Notes under the pieces: generated by a model
What the model was told of the DNA's origin: nothing
Seen by the model: only the letters and a program-made list of their open reading frames with translations
Databases searched by the model: none
NCBI GenBank assembly: GCA_009779855.1
Contig: WRBC01000002.1
Coordinates: 167,085-231,084 of the forward strand
Reading direction: 5' to 3'
Source: Coriobacteriia bacterium
GTDB lineage: Bacteria; Actinomycetota; Coriobacteriia; WRKU01; WQUG01
Length of the DNA: 64,000 nt
In this document: positions 1 through 9,128 of the stretch, piece after piece
Layout of the letters: every line of letters starts with the position of its first letter
How positions within the stretch are numbered: the first letter of the stretch is position 1
Program-made: the position numbers and the translations under genes

Positions 1-156
1 TGCGCTGTGCAGAGTGTCCATTTGATCCATGCTAAAAGTCGGTAAATTTTCGGGCAGATAGAGTCCGCCCCCGTCAGCGATTCCGCGAAGCAAAACCTCG
101 CTAAATGTAGGACGCGAGCTGTCAAGCCCGCGTGTATCAATAAATTTAAGAGTCAT
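1..156 (-). CDS. thrC: Threonine synthase, N-terminal part (runs off left edge)
   Basis: The reverse strand opens with an ATG at 156 and stays open for 52 codons to the window edge. It starts MTLKFIDTRG and contains FSEVLLRGIADGGGLYLPE. A TRG near the start followed by FSE(A/V)LL and DGGLY(V/L)PE is the N-terminal signature of threonine synthase, the PLP enzyme that turns O-phosphohomoserine into threonine in the cytosol. Only about a tenth of the usual 420-500 residues is visible, so the PLP lysine is off-window. No strong Shine-Dalgarno precedes the ATG. The family call rests on motif recall; I am fairly sure of it. Confidence 0.85.
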   Translation of the reverse strand, partial: MTLKFIDTRGLDSSRPTFSEVLLRGIADGGGLYLPENLPTFSMDQMDTLHSA

Positions 157-414
157 AATGGGTTATTGTACCGCTATTCTCTGTGTTCAGGCAGAAGAAA
201 TGGAAATGTTACCTATGAAATTTGCGGCGGAAGACAGGACCAATTTCATGTGATGCCTGAAATGTGGAGCAGCAAAGTGACTTAATCGGAATAGCTGAGA
301 GCCGCTTACAGAAGACATAAATAAAAATAGGAATCGTTATTATTTTTCTGATACTATATTAGTCAAATATTACTTTCAAACTTTCAGTAGGATATTGGAC
401 GGAAGGGAAGAACA

Positions 415-885
415 ATGAATTACCTGAAGAATTTCAAGACTGTAAAGGCTGCTGCTGGAACCGCTGAAGCTTCTGCTGAGATGACAAGAACTGCGAAAGA
501 TGCTGCTGCAGGTCGTGCAAAGGAAAACCGCGTAAAGGGTGAAACTTCGATTATTCAAAAACTGGGTGCACTTTTTTTGTTTACAACAGCGGCATGGAGT
601 CTCTATGTCAACATCGATAGTTTTGGCACCTTTCTTGTGATGTTCAATGAGATGTTTATAACGCACACTAAGGTCTTGTCAGGTGATTACCTAACAGCTT
701 CTTTCATTCTGGGATTTGGTGCAGTTCCTCTTTTTGTACTGGGAGTACTCTTGCGTCTAGGCGCCCCTGGTGGAAGTGCACTTAAGTGGGGAGTCATTGG
801 GCTACTTACTTCAGTTTTGACGGCCATCTTTTGGCTGGTAGTGATTATACTCATGTCAATTGGGGTGGCACTAAGCCCATTCTAA
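415..885 (+). CDS. Small integral membrane protein, unknown function
   Basis: A 156-residue protein preceded by a good purine-rich ribosome binding site (GGAAGGGAAG, ATG 4 bases later). The first 45 residues are charged and alanine-rich and look cytosolic. Three hydrophobic segments follow at about 47-66, 91-113 and 122-150, ending almost at the C-terminus. No catalytic or binding motif is visible and I do not recognise the family. It stands alone between the thrC end and the adhesin gene, with an A+T-rich upstream region that probably contains its promoter. It could be a small transporter subunit or a stress-related membrane protein; nothing in the sequence decides. Confidence 0.7.
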   Translation: MNYLKNFKTVKAAAGTAEASAEMTRTAKDAAAGRAKENRVKGETSIIQKLGALFLFTTAAWSLYVNIDSFGTFLVMFNEMFITHTKVLSGDYLTASFILGFGAVPLFVLGVLLRLGAPGGSALKWGVIGLLTSVLTAIFWLVVIILMSIGVALSPF

Positions 886-1027
886 TCCTTTTGTGTTTTT
901 GCTGGGCACTTTCTTTGTCTTTCTCACGTATAAATAGGGCATTCCTCCGCATAGTGGGGCGGTGGTATGCTCTGTTTATACAAAATGCTCATAAGATATC
1001 TCAATTTAGTGTATTATATAAGGCACT

Positions 1028-3925
1028 ATGCCTAAAACATTAAAGAGTAGAGTTGTCCTTGTATTAGCGACACTTCTCCTCGCAGTTGGAGTGATCGCCA
1101 CTGCTGCATGGGCGTTAGACCCCTCTCTTGATGGTCTCACTATTGAAACAGGTGGTCCTGCCAGCGAGTTTACTTCAGGATCCCTTGTTACTCCTTCCTT
1201 AACTACTTTGTCAGAAGGCGAAGTTCTTGTAGGTAAATCCGTTGTCTACAATACGGACCCTATACTGGGTACTCCTGACGGGACGGTTACTGTCACTTTA
1301 TCTGCTTGGGCTAGCACCTTTACTGATGCTGACGGAGTAGTTCAAAATCCATTAGTTCCTATGGCTGATGGGGCTTACCTTACTATCACTGATGATATTA
1401 ATGAGTTTGCCGTTGTGGGCAGTCTGCCTGCAGGACTAAGCATCAGTGGTGCCACGATAACCTGGGATATTACTGACCAGTCAACTCTTTTGGGTGTAGG
1501 TCCACTGGAAGTGCAGTACACCTTAACAGTTGCTAATCCCGCTAATCAGCCCTACATGATGAACTACTGGTATTCGACGGGCGCGGCTGAAGTATTGTTT
1601 GAGCCCCATCACGAAAATCCCTATTATTACACTATGGTCGAAACAGTGTATGACCAGTTTGATATGTCCATGAATTGGAATAATGGCACGGGACTTAACA
1701 ACGGGGCCATTATTGATAATGAACTAGGTCTAACGATTGTGTTTCCCTCTAATATTTCTGCTGCAGGATTGAATGCCTATAATGCGGACGGCACCATGAA
1801 CACGGCTGGACAGTGGAATTGGTGGCCGCAGAACGCAAATACGCAAAATCAAGCAGCAACCGTTGTGACCCCTGCAGGTACACAGCACTATACCTGGCAC
1901 TTGCATTGGACGCGCGGTGCTATCGTAAAGAGCTACATCTTTACGATAAAAGACTTCCTGGGTCCTGGATTAGACGTTCAGTATGAGGCGATCCTAGATG
2001 GTGCTGGGGGTAGTGGTTCTATTGCTGGCGGTAAGACCGTCGTAAGTGATACGTATTTCCAGCGAACCTTTAACAGTGACCAAGATGATCCCTTCTTCTG
2101 GACGGGAGACACCATCAGTAAAGAGCTTGATGCAATAGGCGAGGTCATGCTGGTTGATCAAAGCGTTCCGCCAACATTTCAACTTGCGATAGAGAAGGCC
2201 TTTGGTACAGGAAGCACGCATCTTGACTGGGACATTGATGATAGCAGCGAGTTTGTTTTCTCTATGCAAGACGACACCACGGGACTATATTTAGCATTCA
2301 TCGATATGGGCGGTGGGGAGCTAGCCTTTAATGGCTACACTGCCCGCCAGGTATTGATACCTTTTAGCGTGGACGCGCCTGTTATTCTAACGGATATTCC
2401 GACCGAAGATACGGAAGGCAATCAGAAAACATACGCAATAACCGAGTACCCTAATTGGACTACCATATCTGTCCATCCACCACAGGTTGACGTAGAGTAC
2501 AGCGTGGATGGTAGCGCGACTGCGAGTAACCCAGCTACCATCGAGCCGCAGGGTAGTGATGAGAGCACAGTGACCGTAACGAATACGTTCACCAATATGC
2601 CTGTGGCAGCAATGCGTCTAATGAAGCTGTTCGATGGTTTTCCCGCAGATTGGGGCATTACTTCCTCAACTGAATTCCAGGTAAAGATTTGGGATGTGGA
2701 CAATGAAGTGTACTTGCTTTTTGTAGAACCCGATGCGGCCTCGCTTGCGCCCGGATCTAGCTGGGACAGTAGCTATTGGTCCCCGGGAACCTTATTTTGT
2801 GTAGGCAATGATGGGGGAGCCAGCGGTGCTTGGGACATTAGCGATTCTTACTGGGAACAGCGTCACCTTGCGGGGACAGCAGATATTTTTGACACTATCT
2901 CGATCTATCGTTTGCAACAGGTAGGCCTCACCAATATTTGGCCAAGCCAGTATGAAATACACGAATTGGACTTTGAGGGGAATCTGCTTGCTACATCCCC
3001 TGCCAGTTCATGGTGGCAAGCCTATTACAATTTCGTTAGTTTGGACCGTGCAGGCGGCCCTGGTGATCCAGGCACTATTGCCCCTGGTGGTAACTATGTT
3101 GTCTTGGTGACAAACGTTTTCCAGCACGGTGAGGGAAACCTGTCATTGTTTAAAGAACTAGAGGGATATCCAGAAGACTGGGATGTGAGTGATGAGACAT
3201 CCTTTACTGTTAGAGTTTGGGATGCGGCTGTGAGCCCTTCGGTTCGCTTGCTGTTCGATCCTGTCAGGCAAAGTGACGGCACTTTTAGGCATGTGGGATT
3301 CATTGATGCTGGCGGACAAAGGATTCTTGATGACCTCTCATGGACAGGCGATTTAGCAACAGCGATTTATGACCTAACCTTCAGTGTTAATTCACCCCTT
3401 GTGGTTTCGAATCTTTATACGGGGACTAATCATCAATATTTGGTCGAAGAGTTAGTAGGGGACGGCTACACCACCCGGTTCTTCAATGGGGGGCAAGAAA
3501 TAATAGCAACCGATCCATCAAGTGGTGCGATCATTAGTCCTGATGATGCGGCAAACATCAGGGTGGTCAATACCTTTGAGAGGGCACCTGTGGATCCACC
3601 TGTTCCGCCATTACCCCCAAGACCTGAACCAGGTCCTGATGACCCCGATCCTCCGCATCCTGGACCTGGGCCAGATAGACCTCCTGTTAATGGGGGAGAC
3701 AACAGAGACGATGGCGGATCAGGCAACAATGGAAGCTTTGTGGATGGCGGATCAGATGACGAAGCCTCAGATGAGGGGACCGCTGCAAGCAGGGGTCCTG
3801 CAACGGGTGATGCCGGCAGCATAGAGTTCTGGCGCGCCCTTGTGGTGGGTGCCCTTCTTGTAGTGGTCGCCGTTATCGTTGTCTACGTCAAAGATCGCAA
3901 AAAGAGTCCTTCTTGTGGATTGTAA
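1028..3925 (+). CDS. Large cell-surface protein with isopeptide-type pilin modules and C-terminal anchor
   Basis: A 965-residue secreted protein. Residues 1-30 form a signal peptide (basic start, then a leucine/valine/alanine core ending AAWA). Residues 30-370 form a beta-rich region I do not recognise. Three modules follow, opening near residues 390, 535 and 703 with K-x-F/L-x-G then DW and VWD motifs (for example MKLFDGFPADW and FKELEGYPEDW). Each ends in V-T/V-N-(T/V)-F, the Lys...Asn arrangement of Gram-positive pilin and Cna-B folds with intramolecular isopeptide bonds. A proline-rich wall-spanning stretch (about 855-895) leads to GPATGD at 923-928, a hydrophobic helix at about 935-954 and a KDRKK tail. 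That architecture implies sortase anchoring, but the motif lacks the Leu of LPXTG. A role in adhesion is inferred. Confidence 0.8.
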   Translation: MPKTLKSRVVLVLATLLLAVGVIATAAWALDPSLDGLTIETGGPASEFTSGSLVTPSLTTLSEGEVLVGKSVVYNTDPILGTPDGTVTVTLSAWASTFTDADGVVQNPLVPMADGAYLTITDDINEFAVVGSLPAGLSISGATITWDITDQSTLLGVGPLEVQYTLTVANPANQPYMMNYWYSTGAAEVLFEPHHENPYYYTMVETVYDQFDMSMNWNNGTGLNNGAIIDNELGLTIVFPSNISAAGLNAYNADGTMNTAGQWNWWPQNANTQNQAATVVTPAGTQHYTWHLHWTRGAIVKSYIFTIKDFLGPGLDVQYEAILDGAGGSGSIAGGKTVVSDTYFQRTFNSDQDDPFFWTGDTISKELDAIGEVMLVDQSVPPTFQLAIEKAFGTGSTHLDWDIDDSSEFVFSMQDDTTGLYLAFIDMGGGELAFNGYTARQVLIPFSVDAPVILTDIPTEDTEGNQKTYAITEYPNWTTISVHPPQVDVEYSVDGSATASNPATIEPQGSDESTVTVTNTFTNMPVAAMRLMKLFDGFPADWGITSSTEFQVKIWDVDNEVYLLFVEPDAASLAPGSSWDSSYWSPGTLFCVGNDGGASGAWDISDSYWEQRHLAGTADIFDTISIYRLQQVGLTNIWPSQYEIHELDFEGNLLATSPASSWWQAYYNFVSLDRAGGPGDPGTIAPGGNYVVLVTNVFQHGEGNLSLFKELEGYPEDWDVSDETSFTVRVWDAAVSPSVRLLFDPVRQSDGTFRHVGFIDAGGQRILDDLSWTGDLATAIYDLTFSVNSPLVVSNLYTGTNHQYLVEELVGDGYTTRFFNGGQEIIATDPSSGAIISPDDAANIRVVNTFERAPVDPPVPPLPPRPEPGPDDPDPPHPGPGPDRPPVNGGDNRDDGGSGNNGSFVDGGSDDEASDEGTAASRGPATGDAGSIEFWRALVVGALLVVVAVIVVYVKDRKKSPSCGL

Positions 3926-4039
3926 ATGAGAATGCCCAGGGGCGTAAATGAACTTCTGTTAACTGCTATTATTCATATATCAAATCCTGTATACTAACTA
4001 AAGTTCATGTGAGAGTGAAATTAGATTGTGAGGTATCTA

Positions 4040-6379
4040 ATGGCAGGATTGTCTAGGACACATGCTGCGGCAGTGTCAAAATTAAGTATTGTCTTTGTGC
4101 TTTCTTTAGCACTTTTAGCGGGAGGCGTCTTACCAGCCTTCCAGCAAATCCCCTTCTTACAAACCCATCAAGCACAAGCTTCCCCTACCATTACCACGAC
4201 AGGACGAGAGATCATGGCGTGGGGTACCAATACTATGGGGCAATTGGGGCTTGGGGTTACGGGCGGAAATCGCCTTACCCCTGAACAGGTTGGAAACAGA
4301 ACTGACTGGGTTCAGCTGGCTGTTTCTTCAAGTCATACCGTCGCACTTTCAGAGGACGGGGAACTTTGGTCGTGGGGTTCTAATCAGAACGGACAGTTGG
4401 GTCTAGGTGACCTTACAAGTCGCAACGAGCCTACCCGTATAGGAACGGACAATAACTGGGTTCGTGTCTCAGCATACGGAGCTCATAATCTGGCACTTCG
4501 CGATGATGGAAGCCTCTGGGCGTGGGGGGCAAATGGCGCTGGTCAAATTGGAAATAACACAACCTCGGCTCCTTTGGACGGGGTAAGAAGTCCTGTTCGC
4601 GTAGGAACAGCTAACAACTGGACAGATGTTGCTGCTGGAAATACTTTTTCTTTTGCTGTCAACGACCAAGGTCAGCTTTGGGGCTGGGGGTCTAATACTG
4701 CTGGTAGACTGGGAGGAAATCTTCCCTTGACACAATATTTAACACCGCAGCGTATAGGTACGGGGACCCACTGGGAATCTGTTTCTGCGGGTAATGTACA
4801 TACCGTTATGATAACGGACGCGGGTCATCTTTATGCCTGGGGAAGTAATCCCTCAGGGCAGCTAGGCAATGGTGACTTTGGTACGGGAGCAGACAGGGCA
4901 GTACCTACCCGTATAGGAACTGCTGATGATTGGGTACAGGCTTCTGCCGGTAATGCCCAGACCTTTGCTATCAATGAAGCTGGTCAACTGTGGGGTACAG
5001 GTGGAAACACTAACGGCGAACTGGGTCTTGGGGTAACTGATGTCAGAAGGACTACCCTTCAGAGGGTTCCTGGGGATCATGTATGGCGTTACGTAGCACA
5101 CGGAAGAACACAGACAGCAGCAATTACTGAGAGCAATCAGCTTTGGATGTGGGGAGGTAACCTGCACGGTCAGCTGGGGCAGGGTGACGTGGGCAATGCC
5201 ACTAATAGGAATGTCCCTACCCGTGTAGGACTTGCGGCCAGTTGGATACATGTAGCCACAGGATCAAGCTTTACCATAGGTGTAGGACCCTATAATGTCA
5301 GCATGGATGTTCCTTTGACAAAAACCCTGCGCATACCAGAGAGTGTTACTACCCCCAATGTGAGTTTCAATTTTGAGGTCGATCCTGTGGGATGGATGCC
5401 CCTCAACGGATCCACACTGCTTCCTCCGACACAGCCCTTCTTCCCGACCGTAGGTAACCAGACAATTAACTTTACTTCGGCAGATACGGGTACGGTTGCT
5501 GGTGGAGTACGTACGGTTACAAGGAGTGTCTCAGACATTTTGGCGGGCACGGACTTCACGCAGACAGGCGTTTATGTGTGGGAGGTAAGCGAAGAGTCGA
5601 GTAGCTCGGGGATGAGTGACCCTTATTCGATGACCTATTCATCTGCGCGTTATGAAGTAAGGGTCTATGTTCAGCCCGGCATCTTGCGCCCGCATATTTC
5701 CGCCATTACCGTGACCGTCTTAAGTGTCGATGGTCCAGGTCAGACGGTAGATCATAAGACAGAGGAAATGCTGTTCACTAATACGCTTCTACGTATTGTA
5801 GGGGAGCCTGGCCTCACAGGACACAATGCATTTGAGCTGCAGAAGAGAGTAGACGGAGACTTCGCTGATTTGGACACGCAGTTCACCTTTGCACTTAATT
5901 TGCTTAATCCGGCATTGGGATCTGTGGCATCCCCTCTTACCGCCTATGTTGTGTCTGTTGAAGATCCAACCGTTTCTTTACGTACCGTGACCATTACCAA
6001 TAGGGCTGCAAGCTTTAGCTTAGCCCATGGTGAGCGTTTGGTTATTCCGCGCTTGTATGCAGGAACAGGTTTTAATGCCATAGAACTTGCAGATGCAAGG
6101 TTTGCCCCTTCTGCGACTGTAGTCTTAGGGGGAGTTGCCCAGACTCCGCCATATAGCGAGGATCCTGGAGACCTCCTTGCTACAGGAGACTACATTATTG
6201 CGAATACAGGTAGGAATGCTATCGAGTTTGTGAATACACACCAGTTTAGTCCGCCAACGGGACTTAACATGAGCGTTGGTGCGATAGGGGTTCTTTTTGT
6301 TATGGCAGGGGCTGCTCTTGCCACGCTGCTTGCAACAAGGCGCAGAAAATCTATTGAACGATTATCTGTTAGTGAGTAG
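4040..6379 (+). CDS. RCC1-repeat surface protein with isopeptide domains
   Basis: I place the start at ATG 4040, which has a GAGG about 6 bases upstream. An in-frame GTG at 4028 lacks a well-placed site. The product is 779 residues. A signal peptide is followed by about seven RCC1-type repeats (roughly residues 55-415), each with a W-G-x-N/G-x-x-G-Q-L-G core and a NW/DW-V-x-V turn. RCC1 repeats build a seven-bladed beta-propeller used for binding. After the propeller come a Spy0128-like pilin domain (from about 425, with TKTL...VYVWEVSE...FTNTL) and a second Lys/Asn-type domain (ELQKRVDGDF). The C-terminus has SPPTGL, a membrane helix and an RRRKS tail. The substrate of the propeller is unknown. 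A perfect terminator follows at 6423. Confidence 0.8.
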   Translation: MAGLSRTHAAAVSKLSIVFVLSLALLAGGVLPAFQQIPFLQTHQAQASPTITTTGREIMAWGTNTMGQLGLGVTGGNRLTPEQVGNRTDWVQLAVSSSHTVALSEDGELWSWGSNQNGQLGLGDLTSRNEPTRIGTDNNWVRVSAYGAHNLALRDDGSLWAWGANGAGQIGNNTTSAPLDGVRSPVRVGTANNWTDVAAGNTFSFAVNDQGQLWGWGSNTAGRLGGNLPLTQYLTPQRIGTGTHWESVSAGNVHTVMITDAGHLYAWGSNPSGQLGNGDFGTGADRAVPTRIGTADDWVQASAGNAQTFAINEAGQLWGTGGNTNGELGLGVTDVRRTTLQRVPGDHVWRYVAHGRTQTAAITESNQLWMWGGNLHGQLGQGDVGNATNRNVPTRVGLAASWIHVATGSSFTIGVGPYNVSMDVPLTKTLRIPESVTTPNVSFNFEVDPVGWMPLNGSTLLPPTQPFFPTVGNQTINFTSADTGTVAGGVRTVTRSVSDILAGTDFTQTGVYVWEVSEESSSSGMSDPYSMTYSSARYEVRVYVQPGILRPHISAITVTVLSVDGPGQTVDHKTEEMLFTNTLLRIVGEPGLTGHNAFELQKRVDGDFADLDTQFTFALNLLNPALGSVASPLTAYVVSVEDPTVSLRTVTITNRAASFSLAHGERLVIPRLYAGTGFNAIELADARFAPSATVVLGGVAQTPPYSEDPGDLLATGDYIIANTGRNAIEFVNTHQFSPPTGLNMSVGAIGVLFVMAGAALATLLATRRRKSIERLSVSE

Positions 6380-6422
6380 CTACCCACAAACGAATACTGC
6401 TAGTCGTAAAGAGCAACGAATT

Positions 6423-6452
6423 AAAGCCTGCACTACGCAGGCTTTTTCTTTT
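6423..6452 (+). terminator. Rho-independent terminator after the RCC1 surface protein
   Basis: AAAGCCTGC at 6423-6431 pairs perfectly with GCAGGCTTT at 6437-6445 across a 5-base loop, followed by a run rich in T. It lies 44 bases after the stop codon of the upstream gene. Confidence 0.88.
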
Positions 6453-6545
6453 TGTGGGGCTCTTTTCTTATTTCTTAGAATTTTTCTAAAAAAGTAGTTG
6501 TGCATTTATTGTGAAGGTGTTATTATTTTAATGTGTATCCATATT

Positions 6546-6637
6546 ATGAACACAAACAGTTCATGAGCCTTGCATTAAGGCGGACATGGAGAAGGATCTA
6601 GGCTGGAGGTTACTGCTAGACATTCAGTAGCGCCTAG
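6546..6637 (+). promoter_or_regulatory. Structured leader / operator-like repeats upstream of the cytochrome gene
   Basis: ATGAAC at 6546-6551 and GTTCAT at 6559-6564 form a 6-bp inverted repeat with a 7-base centre, a common operator geometry. Downstream, CTAGGC (6598-6603) and TACTG (6611-6615) pair with CAGTA (6625-6629) and GCCTAG (6632-6637) to make a two-part stem just before a strong AGAAGGAGGAGA ribosome binding site. I see no known riboswitch. The arrangement suggests regulated expression of the cytochrome, but this is inference from symmetry only. Confidence 0.4.
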
Positions 6638-6660
6638 TTCTCACAGAAGGAGGAGATGAC

Positions 6661-8280
6661 ATGAAGCACATAAACACAACTCTCACTAATCTAGACTTAA
6701 GTCAGAAAAAGACAGGACTGTTGCTACTTCGTATGTGTTTGCTTGTCGCCTTCTTCATTGTGATGGTGGGCATAGCGTTGCCAGCGGGTGCAGTATACCG
6801 TGGGTTTACTCCGCTCAGTCCTGACGATACGCTTCCTGGCTATCTTAGCTGGGATATGGCTGTACAAGTCATGCAGGGAAACGACGTTGACGCAACCCTG
6901 CAAAATACTGCGCATGGTGGCTATGTGACGACTACTACTAAGTGTATCGTTTGCCACTCTCCTCACCGTGCATTGGGTATTCCCAGTGGTATTCCTGGTC
7001 CGCAAAACCAATACTTCCTAACCAGTGGTGGAGCGTCCTGTACGAATTGTCACGCTATTTGGGGCGCACAGGCTTCATCACTTCTTGTAGAGTGGGGCGT
7101 AACAGGCGGTCCTCATAATTCTCGTGATGCCTGTCTTGCCTGTCACCAGGGTGGTATCCATGGTGGTAGTAACTCGCAGTTCCACGTTATGAACGTGTTC
7201 ATGTTGGGTGATACCGCAGATGCCCAGCTAGCAAGCGAGGCAGGGAGACTAGCACTAGGTCCTAACTCTGCGCTATGGGTTCCTCCAAGCCTTACTGGTG
7301 GTATTAATGAAAACCCTGCAGCTGGCAATGCCCCTACTATAGGTAATACCTGGTGGTATGACGGCGGTGCCTCTGTTAATGGTGGTACAAGAGTCGGTGG
7401 TCCCACACAGATTGGTGGCCTACCTGGCGAACGCCCCGGTGCTGCTGCGCTGGTAAATGCTGCACAGTACTCTGCTGCTAGATCTGTTGGCACCAGCTAT
7501 GTGTGTTCACAGAGTGGTTGTCATGTAAACACCGTTATGGCGAACTTGCAGTGGGGTGTGGGCTTTAACCGCGATGTTGATGGTAGCGGAACAGAAGTAA
7601 TGGTAACAGCGCACACTTTGCCTGCTATCATGCGTACCAATGGTGCCTACAACGGCAACAATCAGGCACAGGCCTGTGGTCCTTGTCACGTGGGTACCCC
7701 AGCAGGATTCCCTACTGATGGCTTTGCTGTATCACGTGTAGCCTATGGCTGTGACCAATGCCACGACATGATAGGTGTTGCAACCAACAGTACTGCATGG
7801 CCACATGGTAACCGCGGTATTCGAGTCTACGAGTGGGAAGAAGTCGAAGCACCTAGCGGAGGACGAGCCATCCATCGCTACGAGACCGACATGACTGCAG
7901 GCAATCTATGGATGTACAGTGGTAGCATCGCACGTGTGGCTACTGGCCCCTTTGATCCTGCAAACCCAACCGCAAACCGTCCTGCAGCAAATGCGGCTTA
8001 CGGTCAGTCCGACACCTTTGCAGATGTTAACTGGAAGGTACTACGCGGGGTAACTAATGGTCGTGGTAACACTGTTGCTACTGCACACAGCGGGGCGAAC
8101 ATAACCCCAGGCTTCGGTGGTCTTAACGACGGTGGATGTTTGAAGTGTCACGTTCCTATTGACGGTACCTCCCTTGATGCTATGGGAGCCTCAGCGGGGG
8201 ATGCGACTCGTCACAACTTCAACTTTGCTTTGACAGGTCCAACCCGAACAGGATCACAGCGTTTGTTCCTCTTCAGGTAG
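6661..8280 (+). CDS. Secreted multiheme c-type cytochrome (seven haem-binding motifs)
   Basis: A 539-residue protein behind a strong AGGAGG site. An N-terminal hydrophobic segment (about residues 21-42, ending PAGA) is a signal peptide or anchor. Six CXXCH haem c attachment motifs start at C95 (CIVCH), C127 (CTNCH), C158 (CLACH), C339 (CGPCH), C364 (CDQCH) and C493 (CLKCH). A seventh, at C282, is CSQSGCH with four residues between the cysteines instead of two. Many extra histidines could be distal ligands. Haem c is attached outside the membrane, so the protein should act in extracytoplasmic electron transfer, perhaps to a terminal acceptor. No catalytic signature (such as the nitrite reductase CXXCK) is visible, so the partner and reaction are unknown. 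A monocistronic unit is likely. Confidence 0.85.
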   Translation: MKHINTTLTNLDLSQKKTGLLLLRMCLLVAFFIVMVGIALPAGAVYRGFTPLSPDDTLPGYLSWDMAVQVMQGNDVDATLQNTAHGGYVTTTTKCIVCHSPHRALGIPSGIPGPQNQYFLTSGGASCTNCHAIWGAQASSLLVEWGVTGGPHNSRDACLACHQGGIHGGSNSQFHVMNVFMLGDTADAQLASEAGRLALGPNSALWVPPSLTGGINENPAAGNAPTIGNTWWYDGGASVNGGTRVGGPTQIGGLPGERPGAAALVNAAQYSAARSVGTSYVCSQSGCHVNTVMANLQWGVGFNRDVDGSGTEVMVTAHTLPAIMRTNGAYNGNNQAQACGPCHVGTPAGFPTDGFAVSRVAYGCDQCHDMIGVATNSTAWPHGNRGIRVYEWEEVEAPSGGRAIHRYETDMTAGNLWMYSGSIARVATGPFDPANPTANRPAANAAYGQSDTFADVNWKVLRGVTNGRGNTVATAHSGANITPGFGGLNDGGCLKCHVPIDGTSLDAMGASAGDATRHNFNFALTGPTRTGSQRLFLFR

Positions 8281-8400
8281 CGATTTATAGGTCCTGCTGT
8301 TGATAGAAAGGTACTCAAGATACTGAGCATGCACTTTTCTTAGCAGCAGGACCGTCCAACTAAAGAGTTCTCTTCTGCAGCTCTCCTTCTGCAGTTCGGA

Positions 8401-8434
8401 AAATAACCGCCCTAACCCTCCAGGGCGGTTATTT
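8401..8434. terminator. Strong hairpin terminator
   Basis: AAATAACCGCCCT at 8401-8413 pairs with AGGGCGGTTATTT at 8422-8434 around an 8-base loop. The perfect 13-bp stem carries A- and T-rich ends, so it could work in either direction. It separates the cytochrome gene from the next operon. Confidence 0.7.
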
Positions 8435-8475
8435 GAGTGTTTATGGTCTTGCGCGAATTCTTAGGGTATAGTAAT

Positions 8476-8499
8476 TTACATGTGTCAAGACACGTGTAA
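8476..8499. promoter_or_regulatory. Palindromic operator, probable NiaR binding site
   Basis: TTACATGTGTC (8476-8486), two bases, then GACACGTGTAA (8489-8499): a 24-bp palindrome with one mismatched pair. It lies about 70 bases before the first gene of an operon whose third gene encodes a NiaR repressor, and it overlaps a plausible start region. NiaR is known to autoregulate niacin-uptake operons through palindromes. I infer the match from position and symmetry, not from an alignment to the consensus. Confidence 0.55.
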
Positions 8500-8568
8500 T
8501 ATTTTGGATGAGTGTGACTGTATGAGTGAAGGACACTTTAAAAAGAGTGCAGGAGAGGATTTTATTAT

Positions 8569-9075
8569 ATGCTAGGTGTTAATTTGGTGTTTGCGGGTTT
8601 TGCTTTGGCCTTAAATGGCTTGTCCTATCTGATGTCTGTAGATGACAGGGTAAAGGGTGTCATTAACCTTTTGGTGGGGCTAATCATTGCGGTTAATGCA
8701 GTTTTTCAGACAGCACTTGCTAGCGACCACATTTCCTTTGGGTTTGCAGCGGCAATGTGGATGTTTGCGCTGAACTATTTCATCATTGCAGCCCACATCT
8801 TTTTCAAAAGCGAAAACTGGAAGGCTTTTGGCTTATTCAGTTTATTTGCATCAACCGTATCCTTTGTATTTGCTGGAGACGTCCTTTTCGGTGGAGGTCC
8901 TGCAGTGATGGTATATCTTTGGCTAATGTGGGCGGTGCTCTGGCTGCAAAGCTTTGGGGCGTTACTGCTGGGTAGTAAGCCCATTAATAAGCTAAGCCCT
9001 TACGTTCTTATCACAAATGGTATTGCGAGCACTTTTGTACCAGGACTATTGATACTGCTGGGCGTAATTCTGTAG
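8569..9075 (+). CDS. AmiS/UreI-family small-amide channel
   Basis: A 168-residue, six-helix membrane protein. It carries the family landmarks: NGL...V-D near residues 18-27, a second helix with N-x-x-V-G, an F-G-F segment with W in the middle helix, W-x-x-W-A/G-V-L-W in helix five, and a closing I-x-x-G-I-x-x-x-x-(I/V)-P helix. UreI is the proton-gated urea channel of Helicobacter; AmiS members sit beside amidases and pass short amides. Here the next genes are an isochorismatase-fold amidase and NiaR, so nicotinamide is a better candidate substrate than urea. No urease gene is visible. The family assignment is firm; the substrate is inference. Confidence 0.75.
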   Translation: MLGVNLVFAGFALALNGLSYLMSVDDRVKGVINLLVGLIIAVNAVFQTALASDHISFGFAAAMWMFALNYFIIAAHIFFKSENWKAFGLFSLFASTVSFVFAGDVLFGGGPAVMVYLWLMWAVLWLQSFGALLLGSKPINKLSPYVLITNGIASTFVPGLLILLGVIL

Positions 9076-9128
9076 CTACTGAGCTGTTGGTTATACTTGC
9101 TGCGCGCAAGATTAATGAGAGGGATCGC

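Noticed and set aside
786..1043. 85-residue frame overlapping the end of the 415 gene and the start of the 1028 gene
   Set aside because: No ribosome binding site, and it overlaps two better genes in another frame; composition is unlike a protein.
3466..3822. 118-residue Pro/Ser/Gly-rich frame on the minus strand
   Set aside because: Shadow of the proline-rich wall-spanning region of the adhesin; no start signal.
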